Origin: Aestuariibaculum marinum
GTDB lineage: Bacteria > Bacteroidota > Bacteroidia > Flavobacteriales > Flavobacteriaceae
Length of the DNA stretch: 64,000 bases
Direction of reading: 5' to 3'
Assembly (NCBI RefSeq): GCF_014596975.1
Contig: NZ_JACVXD010000002.1
Location: forward strand, 520,553 to 584,552
Below, piece after piece: positions 51,937-61,777 of this stretch. The notes below the pieces were generated by a model. The model saw only the letters and a program-made list of their open reading frames with translations. It was not told the origin of the DNA and ran no database searches. Both the position numbers and the translations under genes were made by a program. Numbering within the stretch: position 1 is the first letter of the stretch; the number at the start of each line of letters is the position of its first letter.

Positions 51937-53115
51937 TTACTTAAATGCATTAAGTCCGGTAATGTCTAAGCCGGTTATAAGCAGGTGTATATCATGAGTG
52001 CCTTCATAGGTAATTACACTCTCTAGGTTCATGGAATGTCTCATGATGGAATATTCACCTGTAATACCCATACCGCCTAATATTTGACGTGCTTCGCGAG
52101 CAATGTTAATAGCCATTTCTACATTATTTCTCTTGGCCATAGATATTTGTGCAGAGGTGGCTTTGTTTTCGTTCCGCAGCACGCCCAGACGCCAGGTTAA
52201 TAATTGGGCTTTGGTAATTTCTGTAATCATTTCGGCTAATTTCTTTTGCTGTAATTGAAACTGACCAATAGGTTTACCAAATTGTGTGCGTTCTTTGCTG
52301 TAGCGTAGAGCTGTGTCATAACAATCCATAGCAGCGCCGATTGCGCCCCAGGCAATGCCATAACGAGCAGAATCTAAACAACCAAGCGGAGCTCCTAAAC
52401 CAGATTTGTTAGGTAATAAATTTTCTTTGGGTACTTTTACATTATCAAAAATGAGTTCACCGGTAGCACTTGCTCTCAAAGACCATTTGTTATGAGTTTC
52501 TGGTGTAGAAAACCCTTCCATACCGCGTTCTACAATTAAACCGTGAATGCGGTCGTTTTCGTCTTTAGCCCATACAATTGCTAATTGAGCAAAAGGCGCA
52601 TTGCTTACCCACATTTTGGCTCCGTTTAAAAGGTAGTGATCACCCATATCTTTAAAATTGGTAACCATACCGCCGGGGTTACTTCCATGATCAGGTTCAG
52701 TTAGACCAAAACAACCTATCCACTCGCCAATTGCTAATTTGGGCAGGTACTTTTCACGTTGGGCTTCATTACCATATTTCCAAATAGGATACATAACTAA
52801 GCTAGACTGTACTGAAGCCGTGCTGCGAACACCAGAATCACCACGTTCTATTTCCTGCATAATAAGGCCATAAGAAATCTGATCTAAACCAGCACCTCCG
52901 TACTCTACAGGGATGTAAGGTCCGAAAGCGCCTATTTCTGCAAGGCCATTTATAATTTGCTTTGGGAATTCAGCTTTTTGGGCATAGTCTTCTATAATAG
53001 GAGAAACTTCGCGTTTAACCCATGCTCTGGCAGCATCGCGCACTAATTTGTGTTCGTCGGATAGTAGCTCATCTAGGTTATAATAATCTGGAGCTTCAAA
53101 TACATCTGGCTTCAT
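51937..53115 (-). CDS. Glutaryl-CoA dehydrogenase-like acyl-CoA dehydrogenase
   Basis: A 392-residue FAD enzyme. The acyl-CoA dehydrogenase fold is clear (FGLTEPDHGSNPGGM, ANISNAP-type WVSNAPFAQLAIVWAK). The C-terminal VITYEGTHDIHLLITG holds the catalytic Glu near residue 370 and, with the GLDITG ending, points to glutaryl-CoA dehydrogenase, which oxidises and decarboxylates glutaryl-CoA to crotonyl-CoA in lysine and tryptophan breakdown. It would act downstream of saccharopine dehydrogenase at 25444. A minus-strand TAAATTTG box sits at 53199-53206. Confidence 0.88.
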   Translation of the reverse strand: MKPDVFEAPDYYNLDELLSDEHKLVRDAARAWVKREVSPIIEDYAQKAEFPKQIINGLAEIGAFGPYIPVEYGGAGLDQISYGLIMQEIERGDSGVRSTASVQSSLVMYPIWKYGNEAQREKYLPKLAIGEWIGCFGLTEPDHGSNPGGMVTNFKDMGDHYLLNGAKMWVSNAPFAQLAIVWAKDENDRIHGLIVERGMEGFSTPETHNKWSLRASATGELIFDNVKVPKENLLPNKSGLGAPLGCLDSARYGIAWGAIGAAMDCYDTALRYSKERTQFGKPIGQFQLQQKKLAEMITEITKAQLLTWRLGVLRNENKATSAQISMAKRNNVEMAINIAREARQILGGMGITGEYSIMRHSMNLESVITYEGTHDIHLLITGLDITGLNAFK

Positions 53116-53226
53116 TAAATTTGAGTTTTTAAAAGATTTTCAAAAGAAAATTTTTAATGATACGGTTCTTTTTTTAAGAATTTATCATTTTATAGTCTCA
53201 AATTTAAATAAATCTTATTTGGTGTG

Positions 53227-53952
53227 CTACATTTTTATGTAGAAATCTTTAGTAAGATTAATATAATCTTCGGTGTATTGATGACGTTGCGTTTCAATAG
53301 TTAAAACGGATTTTTCTAAAGCTTTTGAAGTGTCATTGACAAACGAGAAGTTTAATAGACTACGTTTAAAATCTGAGTTTGGGTTGCCTTTAACGTGAAG
53401 TATTTTCTTGGGAAACAAATTGTAATTTGAAGCTAATTCAACGAATTGTTCCTCTTCTTTAAACGGGATAATAACGCAAAATTCTCCATGTTCAGAAAGT
53501 AATTTAGATGCGCTTTCAATTAAATGGTTGAAAGGCATAGCATCGCTAAAACGGGCTAAATCGCGCTGTTGATTTACAGATTTATAATCCTCAGAATAAA
53601 ATGGGGGGTTCGATAGAATCAAATCGTATTTGTCTTCAATTTCATCTGCAAATTCTTCCAGCGAGGCGTGATAACAAAACAGTCGGTCGCCCCATGGCGA
53701 TTGTTCAAAATTGTCAACACATTGTTCGTAAGCGGCATCGTCAATTTCTAAAGCATCGATAAGCTCAGCAGAACTGCGCTGTGCTAACATTAGTGAGATA
53801 ATACCAGTACCCGCGCCGATATCTAGAATCGAAAAAGGGTTGTTTTCAATTGATGCCCAGGCACCTAGAAGTACACCGTCGGTGCCAACTTTCATGGCGC
53901 ATTGATCTTGGTTTATTGTGAACTCTTTGAATTTGAAAGGCTTACTGGACAT
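53227..53952 (-). CDS. trmN6: tRNA1(Val) (adenine(37)-N6)-methyltransferase
   Basis: A 241-residue SAM-dependent methyltransferase of the YfiC family. SAM motif I is ILDIGAGTGIISLMLAQ near residue 42 and the amino-methyltransferase motif IV is SNPPF (residues 114-118), characteristic of N6-adenine methylation. The start MSSKPFKFKEFTINQDQCAMKV is the family opening. Modification of A37 in tRNA1-Val is by family. It is a single gene divergent from the DUF-helical gene at 54136. Confidence 0.92.
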   Translation of the reverse strand: MSSKPFKFKEFTINQDQCAMKVGTDGVLLGAWASIENNPFSILDIGAGTGIISLMLAQRSSAELIDALEIDDAAYEQCVDNFEQSPWGDRLFCYHASLEEFADEIEDKYDLILSNPPFYSEDYKSVNQQRDLARFSDAMPFNHLIESASKLLSEHGEFCVIIPFKEEEQFVELASNYNLFPKKILHVKGNPNSDFKRSLLNFSFVNDTSKALEKSVLTIETQRHQYTEDYINLTKDFYIKM

Positions 53953-54058
53953 GCTGTAAATGTTAAAAAAATTAAGAAGTAAGTGATTGAAATCGGATAA
54001 AATGCAGCCAAAAATACTAAACTGTGTTAAAATAATAAGTTAATTTTTATATAAGTAG

Positions 54059-54066
54059 TAATTTTG
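54059..54066 (+). promoter_or_regulatory. Promoter -7 box for the four-helix protein gene
   Basis: TAATTTTG fits TAnnTTTG and makes an upstream TTG at 54064 impossible as start; the ATG at 54136 leaves a 69-base leader. Confidence 0.5.
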
Positions 54067-54135
54067 CTTGTTAAGTGTAGATTAGACACTCCTAATTTCT
54101 TTGGGTGTTTATTATGGAAAAGAAAAAAGATTGTT

Positions 54136-54582
54136 ATGAATTCAGGAAGAGTTTTTTATAAAGTTAATGAACTGTTGGTATTTAATAGTGGCGTTGAAAA
54201 AGTGTATTTAGAAGCTTACGATTCTGTTGAAAATGAAGAATTAAAAACGTTTTTCAACGAACGCGCTTTTGAAAGAAATCAGTTTTCAAAAGATTTAAAA
54301 ACAGAGATGGAAAGCATCGAAGATAAATCGTCACAGCCCGCTGGTTTAAGTACAAATTTCTATGAGATTTGGAGAAATTTTAGAAATTTAATTTTAATGG
54401 ATAATGAGAATGGTTTACTAAATGAAGTGTACCGTTTAAAAGAAGTAAGTGTTGAGATGTATAACCAATTACTTATGGAGCCTAATTTACCATTATCGGT
54501 TTGTAAACTTTTAGGAAAACAACGCGATAGTATTCAAGCCTCAATGAACACTATGAAACGTGAACTTACTTTAGTTTACTAA
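54136..54582 (+). CDS. Four-helix-bundle protein, PA2169/DUF2383-like
   Basis: A 148-residue helical protein without signal peptide or membrane segment. Its YKVNELLVFNSGVEKVYLEA opening, ERNQFSKDLKTEM helix and NMTMKREL-like ending match the PA2169/DUF2383 ferritin-like family, found in stress-induced proteins. Carboxylate residues (Glu/His pairs) suggest but do not prove a metal site. It is monocistronic and its terminator is an unusually long palindrome. Confidence 0.85.
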   Translation: MNSGRVFYKVNELLVFNSGVEKVYLEAYDSVENEELKTFFNERAFERNQFSKDLKTEMESIEDKSSQPAGLSTNFYEIWRNFRNLILMDNENGLLNEVYRLKEVSVEMYNQLLMEPNLPLSVCKLLGKQRDSIQASMNTMKRELTLVY

Positions 54583-54606
54583 TTGTAGTTAAGGAGTTTT
54601 AAATAA

Positions 54607-54648
54607 AAAAAAAGCGCGACCCAATTTAAATTGGGTCGCGCTTTTTTT
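54607..54648 (+). terminator. Bidirectional terminator, perfect 21-bp palindrome
   Basis: Positions 54607-54627 are the exact reverse complement of 54628-54648, with GC-rich core GCGCGACCC and poly-A/poly-T ends. It serves the four-helix gene and the convergent rimM gene. Confidence 0.92.
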
Positions 54649-54669
54649 GATTTCTTACTTATATGTAGA

Positions 54670-55194
54670 CTAAAGGTATAAATCAATTAAACCTTCAGGG
54701 GTGTCAACAATAATGGTTTTATTATTTCGATCTACTTTTACAATAAATTCGTCGTTCATCGGAATTAAAATTTCTTTTCCGTTGTTTTCTACTTCAAACA
54801 AAGCTTGTGCTGTAGAGTCATTTACGGCTACAATTTTACCAACAGTACCATAGTTTTTATCTTCCATAGTAAAGCCAATAACTTCATGAAAATAAAATTT
54901 ATTGCCGTCTAATTTAGGAAGTAAATCAAGAGGTAAATAAACCTCTGTTTTAATTAAAGCCTCAGCATCAGCTTCGGTATCGACATCTTCAAACTGAACA
55001 CGTAGTAAATCTGATTTATGAAGTTGAGAACTTTCTATAAAAAACGGAATTAGCGTATGGTTTACATCTAAAAACATGGCATCTAAATTCTCGTATAAAT
55101 CTGGTTGGTCGGTATCTAGTTTTATTAATAATTCGCCTTTAAAACTGTATTTTTTTACAATTTTACCTAAATAAAAGCAGTCTTCTTTTTTCAT
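54670..55194 (-). CDS. rimM: Ribosome maturation factor RimM
   Basis: A 174-residue 30S assembly factor that binds ribosomal protein S19. The N-terminal RimM domain (YLGKIVKKYSFKGELLIKLDTD) is followed by a PRC-barrel domain (KFYFHEVIGFTMEDKNYGTVG through IIVDTPEGLIDLYL). The normal length and ending fix the frame. It follows rpsP by 94 bases on the same strand, with a hairpin in between that may limit rimM expression relative to S16. Confidence 0.96.
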   Translation of the reverse strand: MKKEDCFYLGKIVKKYSFKGELLIKLDTDQPDLYENLDAMFLDVNHTLIPFFIESSQLHKSDLLRVQFEDVDTEADAEALIKTEVYLPLDLLPKLDGNKFYFHEVIGFTMEDKNYGTVGKIVAVNDSTAQALFEVENNGKEILIPMNDEFIVKVDRNNKTIIVDTPEGLIDLYL

Positions 55195-55237
55195 TTTTTT
55201 AAGGTGTTAAGTGTTAGAGTGAACACTTTTTTGCATA

Positions 55238-55266
55238 AAAAACTCCGATAGAAACTATCGGAGTTT
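55238..55266 (-). terminator. Hairpin between rpsP and rimM (attenuator or partial terminator)
   Basis: A 12-bp perfect stem (55240-55251 with 55255-55266) with a 3-base loop, followed on the minus strand by a T-run of six. Being inside the rpsP-rimM unit it probably lowers read-through into rimM. Confidence 0.75.
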
Positions 55267-55288
55267 AAAAGTATAAAAAAATAGTTTT

Positions 55289-55792
55289 TTATTCTTCTTC
55301 GTTTGAAGCTTCTGCTTCTTCAGCTGGAGCTTCTTCTTCAACTGCAGGAGTTGCAGCAGCAATTCTAGCTTCATTTACAGCTTTTTCAGCTTCTAAAGCT
55401 TTAGCTTTAGCTTCAGCTTCAGCTTTGGCTAAATCTTCTGTTTTAGCACCAACTTTAGCAGACTTAGCGTCAACCCACTCTTGGAATTTAGCTTCAGCTT
55501 GCTCTTCAGTTAAAGCACCTTTTCTAACACCACCAGCTAAGTGATTTTTTAATAAAGCTCCTTTGTAAGATAAGATAGCTTTAGCAGTGTCGGTTGGTTG
55601 AGCACCATTTTGTAACCAAGTTACAGCACCGTCAACATTTAAATCGATAGTTGCAGGGTTAGTATTTGGATTGTAAATACCTAATTTTTCTAAGTATCTA
55701 CCATCTCTTTTTGCACGCGAATCAGCGGCTACGATCCAATAAAAAGGTTTTCCTTTTTTACCGTGTCTTTGTAATCTAATTTTTACTGGCAT
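55289..55792 (-). CDS. rpsP: 30S ribosomal protein S16 with acidic C-terminal extension
   Basis: A 167-residue ribosomal protein. The S16 fold occupies residues 1 to about 80 ([54 protein letters not shown]). The remaining about 85 residues are a low-complexity Ala/Glu-rich tail ([20 protein letters not shown] and an EEE end), common in Bacteroidota S16. The promoter box CAAAGATA (minus-strand TATCTTTG, 55840-55847) and a leader hairpin lie upstream, and rimM is the next gene. Confidence 0.97.
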   Translation of the reverse strand: MPVKIRLQRHGKKGKPFYWIVAADSRAKRDGRYLEKLGIYNPNTNPATIDLNVDGAVTWLQNGAQPTDTAKAILSYKGALLKNHLAGGVRKGALTEEQAEAKFQEWVDAKSAKVGAKTEDLAKAEAEAKAKALEAEKAVNEARIAAATPAVEEEAPAEEAEASNEEE

Positions 55793-55807
55793 AATAATTA
55801 ATTATTT

Positions 55808-55822
55808 GAGGTTCTCGACCTC
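55808..55822 (-). promoter_or_regulatory. Leader hairpin upstream of rpsP
   Basis: A GAGGT/ACCTC stem with a 5-base loop lies between the promoter and the rpsP start codon, 16 bases before the ATG. It could be an autoregulatory site for S16, but a short stem like this can also occur by chance. Confidence 0.35.
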
Positions 55823-55839
55823 GGTTATTAATGAGGGTG

Positions 55840-55868
55840 CAAAGATACTACATTTTTTGAATAAGCAA
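55840..55868 (-). promoter_or_regulatory. Promoter of the rpsP-rimM unit
   Basis: Minus-strand -7 TATCTTTG (55840-55847) and a -33 TTG (55866-55868), separated by 18 bases, match the Bacteroidota consensus. Confidence 0.6.
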
Positions 55869-55910
55869 CACTTTATTTTGTTTTTTAAATAGTTGTTTTT
55901 CAGTGGGTTT

Positions 55911-56978
55911 TTAGAATAATAAACAAACCGGACTTGGTGCGTTAAATGAATTTGAAAATTTAAGTTTTCCGGTTCTTTTGTTTATTGAAAATATACTAAT
56001 GTTGTTGGTTCTGCGGTTGCCTACTAACAGGAAGTTGCCGGTGGGATCTATTGTGAAGTTTCTTGGCCAGTCGCCTTCAATCGATATGTTCTGAATCTTT
56101 TTAAGTTTCCCCGTTGCATGATGTCTTTTAAAAACAACTATAGAATTTTCGCCACGGTTTGAACCGTATAAAAATTGCTCGTCTGGACTTAAATGAATAT
56201 CGGCGCAGTAGCTTTCTCCTTTAAAGTCATCATCTAAAGTAGAAATGTGTTCCACAAGTTTAAAACCTTTATTGGTGTGTTTTGCTACGGTAACTGTGCT
56301 GTTTAATTCATTTATGATATAAAAGAACTTGTGATCTTTGGTTACGGTAAAATGCCTCGGACCTGCTTTTGGTTGCATGCTCACAATCGATTCGGTTTTT
56401 AATTTATAGCCATCACCAATATCGCTTTGTTGATATTTAAAAACCGAGTTTCTGCCTAAGTCGGCTACGAATAAATTATTGTCTATAAATTGGGCGGAAT
56501 GCGCATGAGACGCCTGTTCGTCTGTACTTTGTTTAAAAACCTGTAAGGCTTCAGTTAAGCTGCCATCTTTGTTTATGTCATACAATGCGATGGTGCCACC
56601 ACCGTAGTTAGAGACTACAAGTTTTGTTCCTAGATTGTTAACAGCAACATGACATGGGCTGCCACCATGGCTATCAACACTATTTAAAAGCTCTAAAGTG
56701 TCGTTGCTTTTAATTTTAAATGCAGAAATAATGCCGTTACTTTCACGACAGGTAGCATATAAAAAGTTTCTGTCTGGAGAAAATGCAAGGAATGAGGGGC
56801 TTTCAGCTTTGGCGATTAATTTAGTGTTGCTTATAGTACCTTGTATGGTGTCGAATTGTAGTTTATAAATGCCTTCGCTGTCACCATCGGTAAAAGTGCC
56901 AAGGTACATGTCGATGTTTTGTGAGAAGCCAAGTAGTAGGTTAAAGGCAATGAATAACAGGCTAAAGTTAAGTTTCAT
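55911..56978 (-). CDS. Secreted lactonase-like beta-propeller protein
   Basis: A 355-residue exported protein with a signal peptide ending at about residue 19 (LLGFSQ). The rest is the seven-bladed 6-phosphogluconolactonase (YbhE-type) propeller: YLGTFTDGDSEGIYKLQFDT, SPDRNFLYATCRE, HVAVNNLGTKLVVSNYGGG, AGPRHFTVTKDHKFFYIINE and EGDWPRNFTIDPTGNFLLVGN. Cytosolic relatives hydrolyse 6-phosphogluconolactone, but the export signal here makes a different lactone or sugar-acid substrate likely. It is monocistronic. Confidence 0.9.
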   Translation of the reverse strand: MKLNFSLLFIAFNLLLGFSQNIDMYLGTFTDGDSEGIYKLQFDTIQGTISNTKLIAKAESPSFLAFSPDRNFLYATCRESNGIISAFKIKSNDTLELLNSVDSHGGSPCHVAVNNLGTKLVVSNYGGGTIALYDINKDGSLTEALQVFKQSTDEQASHAHSAQFIDNNLFVADLGRNSVFKYQQSDIGDGYKLKTESIVSMQPKAGPRHFTVTKDHKFFYIINELNSTVTVAKHTNKGFKLVEHISTLDDDFKGESYCADIHLSPDEQFLYGSNRGENSIVVFKRHHATGKLKKIQNISIEGDWPRNFTIDPTGNFLLVGNRRTNNISIFSINKRTGKLKFSNSFNAPSPVCLLF

Positions 56979-57175
56979 GGTTAGGGTGATTTTATTTCAA
57001 AAATAAGGTTTAAATTGAGTTTATTCAAATGAAAATAAATAAGATACATTATAGACGGTTTTGTTGTTTACAACTCGTGATAAATTCACTTTAATTTCGA
57101 TGAATTTCTATGTATTTTTATCCACTAAGATCGGTTTTTATAATCGGCTTATTCACAACAAATTAAACTTTCAGG

Positions 57176-60100
57176 ATGTACTTAATTTTCGATACAGAAA
57201 CCACAGGTTTACCAAAACGATGGGATGCACCCATTACCGATACCGATAATTGGCCGCGTTGTATACAAATTGCATGGCAGTTACACGATGGTATGGGTAA
57301 TTGTATCGATCATCAGGATTATCTGGTGCAACCGGAAGGATTCAACATTCCTTATGATGCCGAGAAGGTTCACGGGATTTCTACGGAGTTGGCTCAGGAG
57401 CAAGGTGTACCCTTAGTTGAAGTTCTTGAAAAGTTTAATGCCGTGTTGGGGAAAACCAAATTCATTGTTGGACAAAATGTAAAGTTCGACTTGAATATTA
57501 TGGGGGCCGAGTTTGTACGTGGCGATATGGCTAACGTACTCCAGGAACTACCCGTGTTAGATACTTGTACCGAGCATACCGCCGAATTATGTCAGATACC
57601 CGGAGGTCGTGGTGGTAAATTCAAGTTACCAACACTTACCGAGTTACACGAGTTTTTATTTAAACAGCCTTTCGCTGAAGCGCATAATGCAACTGCCGAT
57701 GTTGAGGCAACGACGCGTTGTTTTTTAGAGTTAATCCGTTTAGAGGAGTTTACAAAGGAAGAGCTGGATGTAGAAGAAGATTACTTCCAAAACTTTAAGG
57801 AAGCAAATCCGAAGGAGATTGAGCTTATCGGATTAAAGCACATTAACCTGAAACAGGAAAGTGCTAAAATTCGTGAGCGCATTAAAAAGGCTGAAGGGAC
57901 TCAGATTTCTTCTGAAGAAATTAAACAAAATATTTCCGATTTAAAGGAAGTTGAATTTGCTCATCTGCATAATCACTCGCAGTTCTCCATTTTACAATCT
58001 ACTATTAGTATCCCTGCGTTGGTGGCCGAAGCGGCAAAACACAATATGCCGGCGGTAGCGTTAACCGATCATGGAAACATGATGGGAGCATTTCATTTTG
58101 TTAAAGCGGTAAGTGCACATAATAAATCGGCTCAGGCTAAAATAGCAGCAGCTCAGGAAAATGGAGAAGAAACCGATGTAAAAGAGATAAAACCTATTAT
58201 TGGTTGTGAGTTTTTTGTGTGTGAAGATCATTTAGATAAAACCAGAAAAGATAATGGGTATCAGGTGGTTTTACTGGCTAAAAATAAGAACGGTTATCAT
58301 AACATGGCCAAGCTATCGTCGCATGCCTTTGTTAACGGTTTTTACTATGTGCCACGTATTGATAAAAAACTAATAGAACAGTATAAAGAAGATATCATAG
58401 TGCTTACCGGAAACTTGTACGGTGAGGTGCCTAGTAAAGTGTTGAATGTTGGAGAAAATCAGGCGGAAGAAGCGTTGCTGTGGTGGAAAGAGCAATTTGG
58501 CGACGATTTGTATATCGAATTGATGCGTCACAATCAGGAAGATGAAAACCGTGTGAATGCGGTGCTGGTTGATTTTGCTAAAAAGCATGATGTTAAATTA
58601 ATTGCGACTAATAATACCTATTACTGTGAAAAGGACGATGCTAATGCGCATGATATTTTACTGTGTGTAAAAGATGGTGAAAAACAGGCAACGCCAATAG
58701 GTCGCGGTCGTGGGTATCGTTATGGTTTACCTAACCAAGAATATTACTTTAAGTCTTCGGAAGAAATGAAGACCTTGTTTAAAGATATTCCAGATGCGAT
58801 TAGTAATATCCAAGAGATTGTCGATAAGGTAGAACCTTTTGAACTGGCTCGAGACGTCTTGCTTCCAGCCTTTGGAATTCCTGATGAATTTAAACATGAA
58901 GAGGATTTAATTGATGGCGGTAAACGAGGTGAAAATGCTTATTTAAGACATTTAACCTACGAAGGAGCTAAAAAACGTTACGGCGAACCGTTGTCGGAAG
59001 AAGTCACCGAGCGATTGGATTTCGAATTATCGGTAATTGAAAATACAGGGTATCCAGGATATTTCTTGATTGTAGAAGACTTTATCCGTGAAGCCCGAAA
59101 CATGGATGTGTCGGTAGGGCCGGGGCGTGGTTCGGCAGCAGGTTCGGTAGTAGCCTACTGTTTGTGGATTACCAATATTGACCCAATGAAGTACGATCTG
59201 CTTTTTGAGCGTTTCTTAAATCCGGATCGTATTAGTATGCCCGATATCGATATTGACTTTGATGATGAAGGTCGAAGTCGGGTTATGGATTACGTAATCA
59301 AGAAATACGGCGCAAACCAGGTGGCGCAAATTATTACTTACGGTACCATGGCAGCGAAGTCGTCCATTCGTGATACGGCGCGTGTACTCGATTTACCTTT
59401 GTTTGATGCCGATAGGATTGCAAAGTTAATTCCGAATATGTCTAAACTGAATAAAATTTTTGGTTTAGATGAAAAAGGACTTGCTGACAAATTCAGAGCT
59501 GAAGAATTAGAAAAAGTAAACGAACTTTTAAACATAGCCGATGGTGAAGGGTTGGATTCTGAAACCGTAAACCTGGCAAAAGTTCTGGAAGGTTCGGTGC
59601 GTAATACAGGTATTCATGCCTGTGGTGTGATTATCACTCCCGATGACATTACCAAGTTCGTTCCAGTATCAGTAGCTAAAGATTCCGATTTATATGTTAC
59701 TCAGTTTGATAACTCGGTAGTAGAAGAAGCCGGACTACTAAAAATGGATTTCCTGGGGTTGAAAACGTTAACTCTGATTAAGGACACCGTTAAAATAGTA
59801 AAGGCAAAACATGATATTCAGCTCGATCCGGAGAATTTCCCCTTAGATGATGAAGAGACTTATGCGTTGTTCCAAAGGGGAGAAACAGTTGGCGTGTTCC
59901 AATACGAATCGCCTGGAATGCAAAAGCACCTCCGAGATTTAAAGCCAACGGTTTTCGAAGATCTTATTGCAATGAATGCCTTGTATCGTCCGGGGCCAAT
60001 GGAATACATTCCGTCTTTCGTTCGTAGAAAACATGGCGATGAAGAGATTGAATACGATTTACCAGCGATGGAAGAATACCTTCAGGAAACTTATGGTATT

Positions 60101-61564
60101 ACGGTATATCAGGAGCAGGTAATGTTACTGTCGCAAAAACTGGCTGGATTTACGAAAGGTGAAGCCGACGTACTGCGTAAGGCGATGGGTAAAAAGCAGA
60201 TTGCCGTACTGGATAAGATGAAACCAAAGTTCATCGATCAGGCAAGTGCAAATGGTCATGACGCCAAAATACTTGAAAAAGTATGGAAAGACTGGGAAGC
60301 CTTTGCGAGTTATGCCTTCAATAAATCCCATTCCACGTGTTATGCCTGGATTGCTTATCAAACAGCGTATTTAAAAGCGCATTATCCTGCGGAGTATATG
60401 GCAGCGGTATTATCTAATAATATGAATGATATTAAACAGGTAACCTTCTTTATGGAAGAATGTAAGCGCATGAAGCTTGATGTTTTGGGGCCAGATGTGA
60501 ATGAATCGTTTTATAAATTCTCGGTAAATAAAGACAATGCGGTGCGTTTTGGTATGGGGGCGATTAAAGGTGTAGGTCACGGTGCGGTAATGACGATTGT
60601 TGAAAACAGAAAGAAAGATGGGCATTATAAATCCATTTTCGATTTAGCCAAACGTATTGATTTACGTGCAGCCAATAAAAAGGCTTTTGAAAACTTAGCA
60701 TTAGCCGGAGGATTTGATGGTTTTGGAAAAACACATAGAGCGCAGTATTTTCACGATGAAGGCGACGGAATTACTTTTTTAGAAAAAGCTATTAAGTACG
60801 GAAGTAAGCATCAGGAGAATGAAAATTCAGCTCAGGTAAGTTTGTTTGGGGAAGCGAGTGAAGTGCAGATTGAAGAACCTCAGGTGCCGCCATGTGAAGA
60901 GTGGGGAACTATGGAAAAACTAGCTAAAGAGCGTGAAGTGGTTGGTATTTATATTTCGGGGCATCCGCTGGATGATTTCAAAATAGAGATGAAAACCTTT
61001 TGTAATGCGAATTTGAGTTTCTTTAATACGTTAGACCCTTATGTTAATCGAGAGCTGGTTTTTGGTGGGGTAGTTACCGATGTGCAACACCGTGTAAGTA
61101 AACAAGGTAAAGGTTGGGCTATGTTTACCGTTGAAGATTATACTGATAGTTTTGAATTCAGAATTTTTGGTGAAGAATATCTTAAATTCAGACACTTCTT
61201 AATGCATAACAATTTTGTGTTCGTAAAAACATTTGTTCGTGAAGGCTGGATTAATAAAGATACCGGTAAACGTAGTGAACCGCGTTTACAGTTTAATAAT
61301 TTTCAGTTGTTGCATGATGTCATGGAGAGTTATGCAAAGAAATTATCCATTCAGCTTGAGATAGGCGATTTAAAAGAAAGCACAATTTCAAGGTTGAAGG
61401 AGCTCATCGATATGCATCCGGGTAATCAGGCCTTGAATTTTGTAGTTTACGATAATCAGGAAAAAATTAAATTGCACATGCCAAGCCGACGCCAAAAAGT
61501 AAAAGTGTGTCAGGAATTAATTAGTGAACTTGAGAGTGAGCATGTTAAATTTAAATTGAATTAA
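57176..61564 (+). CDS. dnaE: DNA polymerase III alpha subunit with fused DnaQ-like exonuclease
   Basis: A 1462-residue replicative polymerase. Residues about 1-180 form an exonuclease domain (LIFDTETTGLP with D6 and E8 metal residues; ending near the HNATADVEATTRCFLEL segment). The PHP domain starts near residue 262 (FAHLHNHSQFSIL). The polymerase active site includes GPGRGSAAGSVVAYCLW and the PDIDIDF triad near residue 690. Finger, HhH and OB regions follow. The exonuclease-polymerase fusion is normal for Bacteroidota and means a separate epsilon subunit may be dispensable. Confidence 0.97.
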   Translation: MYLIFDTETTGLPKRWDAPITDTDNWPRCIQIAWQLHDGMGNCIDHQDYLVQPEGFNIPYDAEKVHGISTELAQEQGVPLVEVLEKFNAVLGKTKFIVGQNVKFDLNIMGAEFVRGDMANVLQELPVLDTCTEHTAELCQIPGGRGGKFKLPTLTELHEFLFKQPFAEAHNATADVEATTRCFLELIRLEEFTKEELDVEEDYFQNFKEANPKEIELIGLKHINLKQESAKIRERIKKAEGTQISSEEIKQNISDLKEVEFAHLHNHSQFSILQSTISIPALVAEAAKHNMPAVALTDHGNMMGAFHFVKAVSAHNKSAQAKIAAAQENGEETDVKEIKPIIGCEFFVCEDHLDKTRKDNGYQVVLLAKNKNGYHNMAKLSSHAFVNGFYYVPRIDKKLIEQYKEDIIVLTGNLYGEVPSKVLNVGENQAEEALLWWKEQFGDDLYIELMRHNQEDENRVNAVLVDFAKKHDVKLIATNNTYYCEKDDANAHDILLCVKDGEKQATPIGRGRGYRYGLPNQEYYFKSSEEMKTLFKDIPDAISNIQEIVDKVEPFELARDVLLPAFGIPDEFKHEEDLIDGGKRGENAYLRHLTYEGAKKRYGEPLSEEVTERLDFELSVIENTGYPGYFLIVEDFIREARNMDVSVGPGRGSAAGSVVAYCLWITNIDPMKYDLLFERFLNPDRISMPDIDIDFDDEGRSRVMDYVIKKYGANQVAQIITYGTMAAKSSIRDTARVLDLPLFDADRIAKLIPNMSKLNKIFGLDEKGLADKFRAEELEKVNELLNIADGEGLDSETVNLAKVLEGSVRNTGIHACGVIITPDDITKFVPVSVAKDSDLYVTQFDNSVVEEAGLLKMDFLGLKTLTLIKDTVKIVKAKHDIQLDPENFPLDDEETYALFQRGETVGVFQYESPGMQKHLRDLKPTVFEDLIAMNALYRPGPMEYIPSFVRRKHGDEEIEYDLPAMEEYLQETYGITVYQEQVMLLSQKLAGFTKGEADVLRKAMGKKQIAVLDKMKPKFIDQASANGHDAKILEKVWKDWEAFASYAFNKSHSTCYAWIAYQTAYLKAHYPAEYMAAVLSNNMNDIKQVTFFMEECKRMKLDVLGPDVNESFYKFSVNKDNAVRFGMGAIKGVGHGAVMTIVENRKKDGHYKSIFDLAKRIDLRAANKKAFENLALAGGFDGFGKTHRAQYFHDEGDGITFLEKAIKYGSKHQENENSAQVSLFGEASEVQIEEPQVPPCEEWGTMEKLAKEREVVGIYISGHPLDDFKIEMKTFCNANLSFFNTLDPYVNRELVFGGVVTDVQHRVSKQGKGWAMFTVEDYTDSFEFRIFGEEYLKFRHFLMHNNFVFVKTFVREGWINKDTGKRSEPRLQFNNFQLLHDVMESYAKKLSIQLEIGDLKESTISRLKELIDMHPGNQALNFVVYDNQEKIKLHMPSRRQKVKVCQELISELESEHVKFKLN

Positions 61565-61704
61565 TTAATATGAAAGCTTTTGCTAAAAGTGGAAGTTTTT
61601 TTCTTTTGTCATGGCTGTGATGAGAAAGTCAGAATGAGTCTGAAATATAAAAAAATCTTAAAATAAGCTTAAACAATCGAGTTATAAATAAAACAAATTG
61701 TTAC

Positions 61705-61739
61705 TTTGTAAGCTTTAGGAGTTTTTTTGACTAATTTTG
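61705..61739 (+). promoter_or_regulatory. Promoter of trxA
   Basis: -33 TTTG (61705-61708) and -7 TAATTTTG (61732-61739), 23 bases apart; the ATG follows 38 bases later. Confidence 0.55.
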
Positions 61740-61777
61740 TAACATTAAAATAGTATTACAATTAAAACATAAATATT

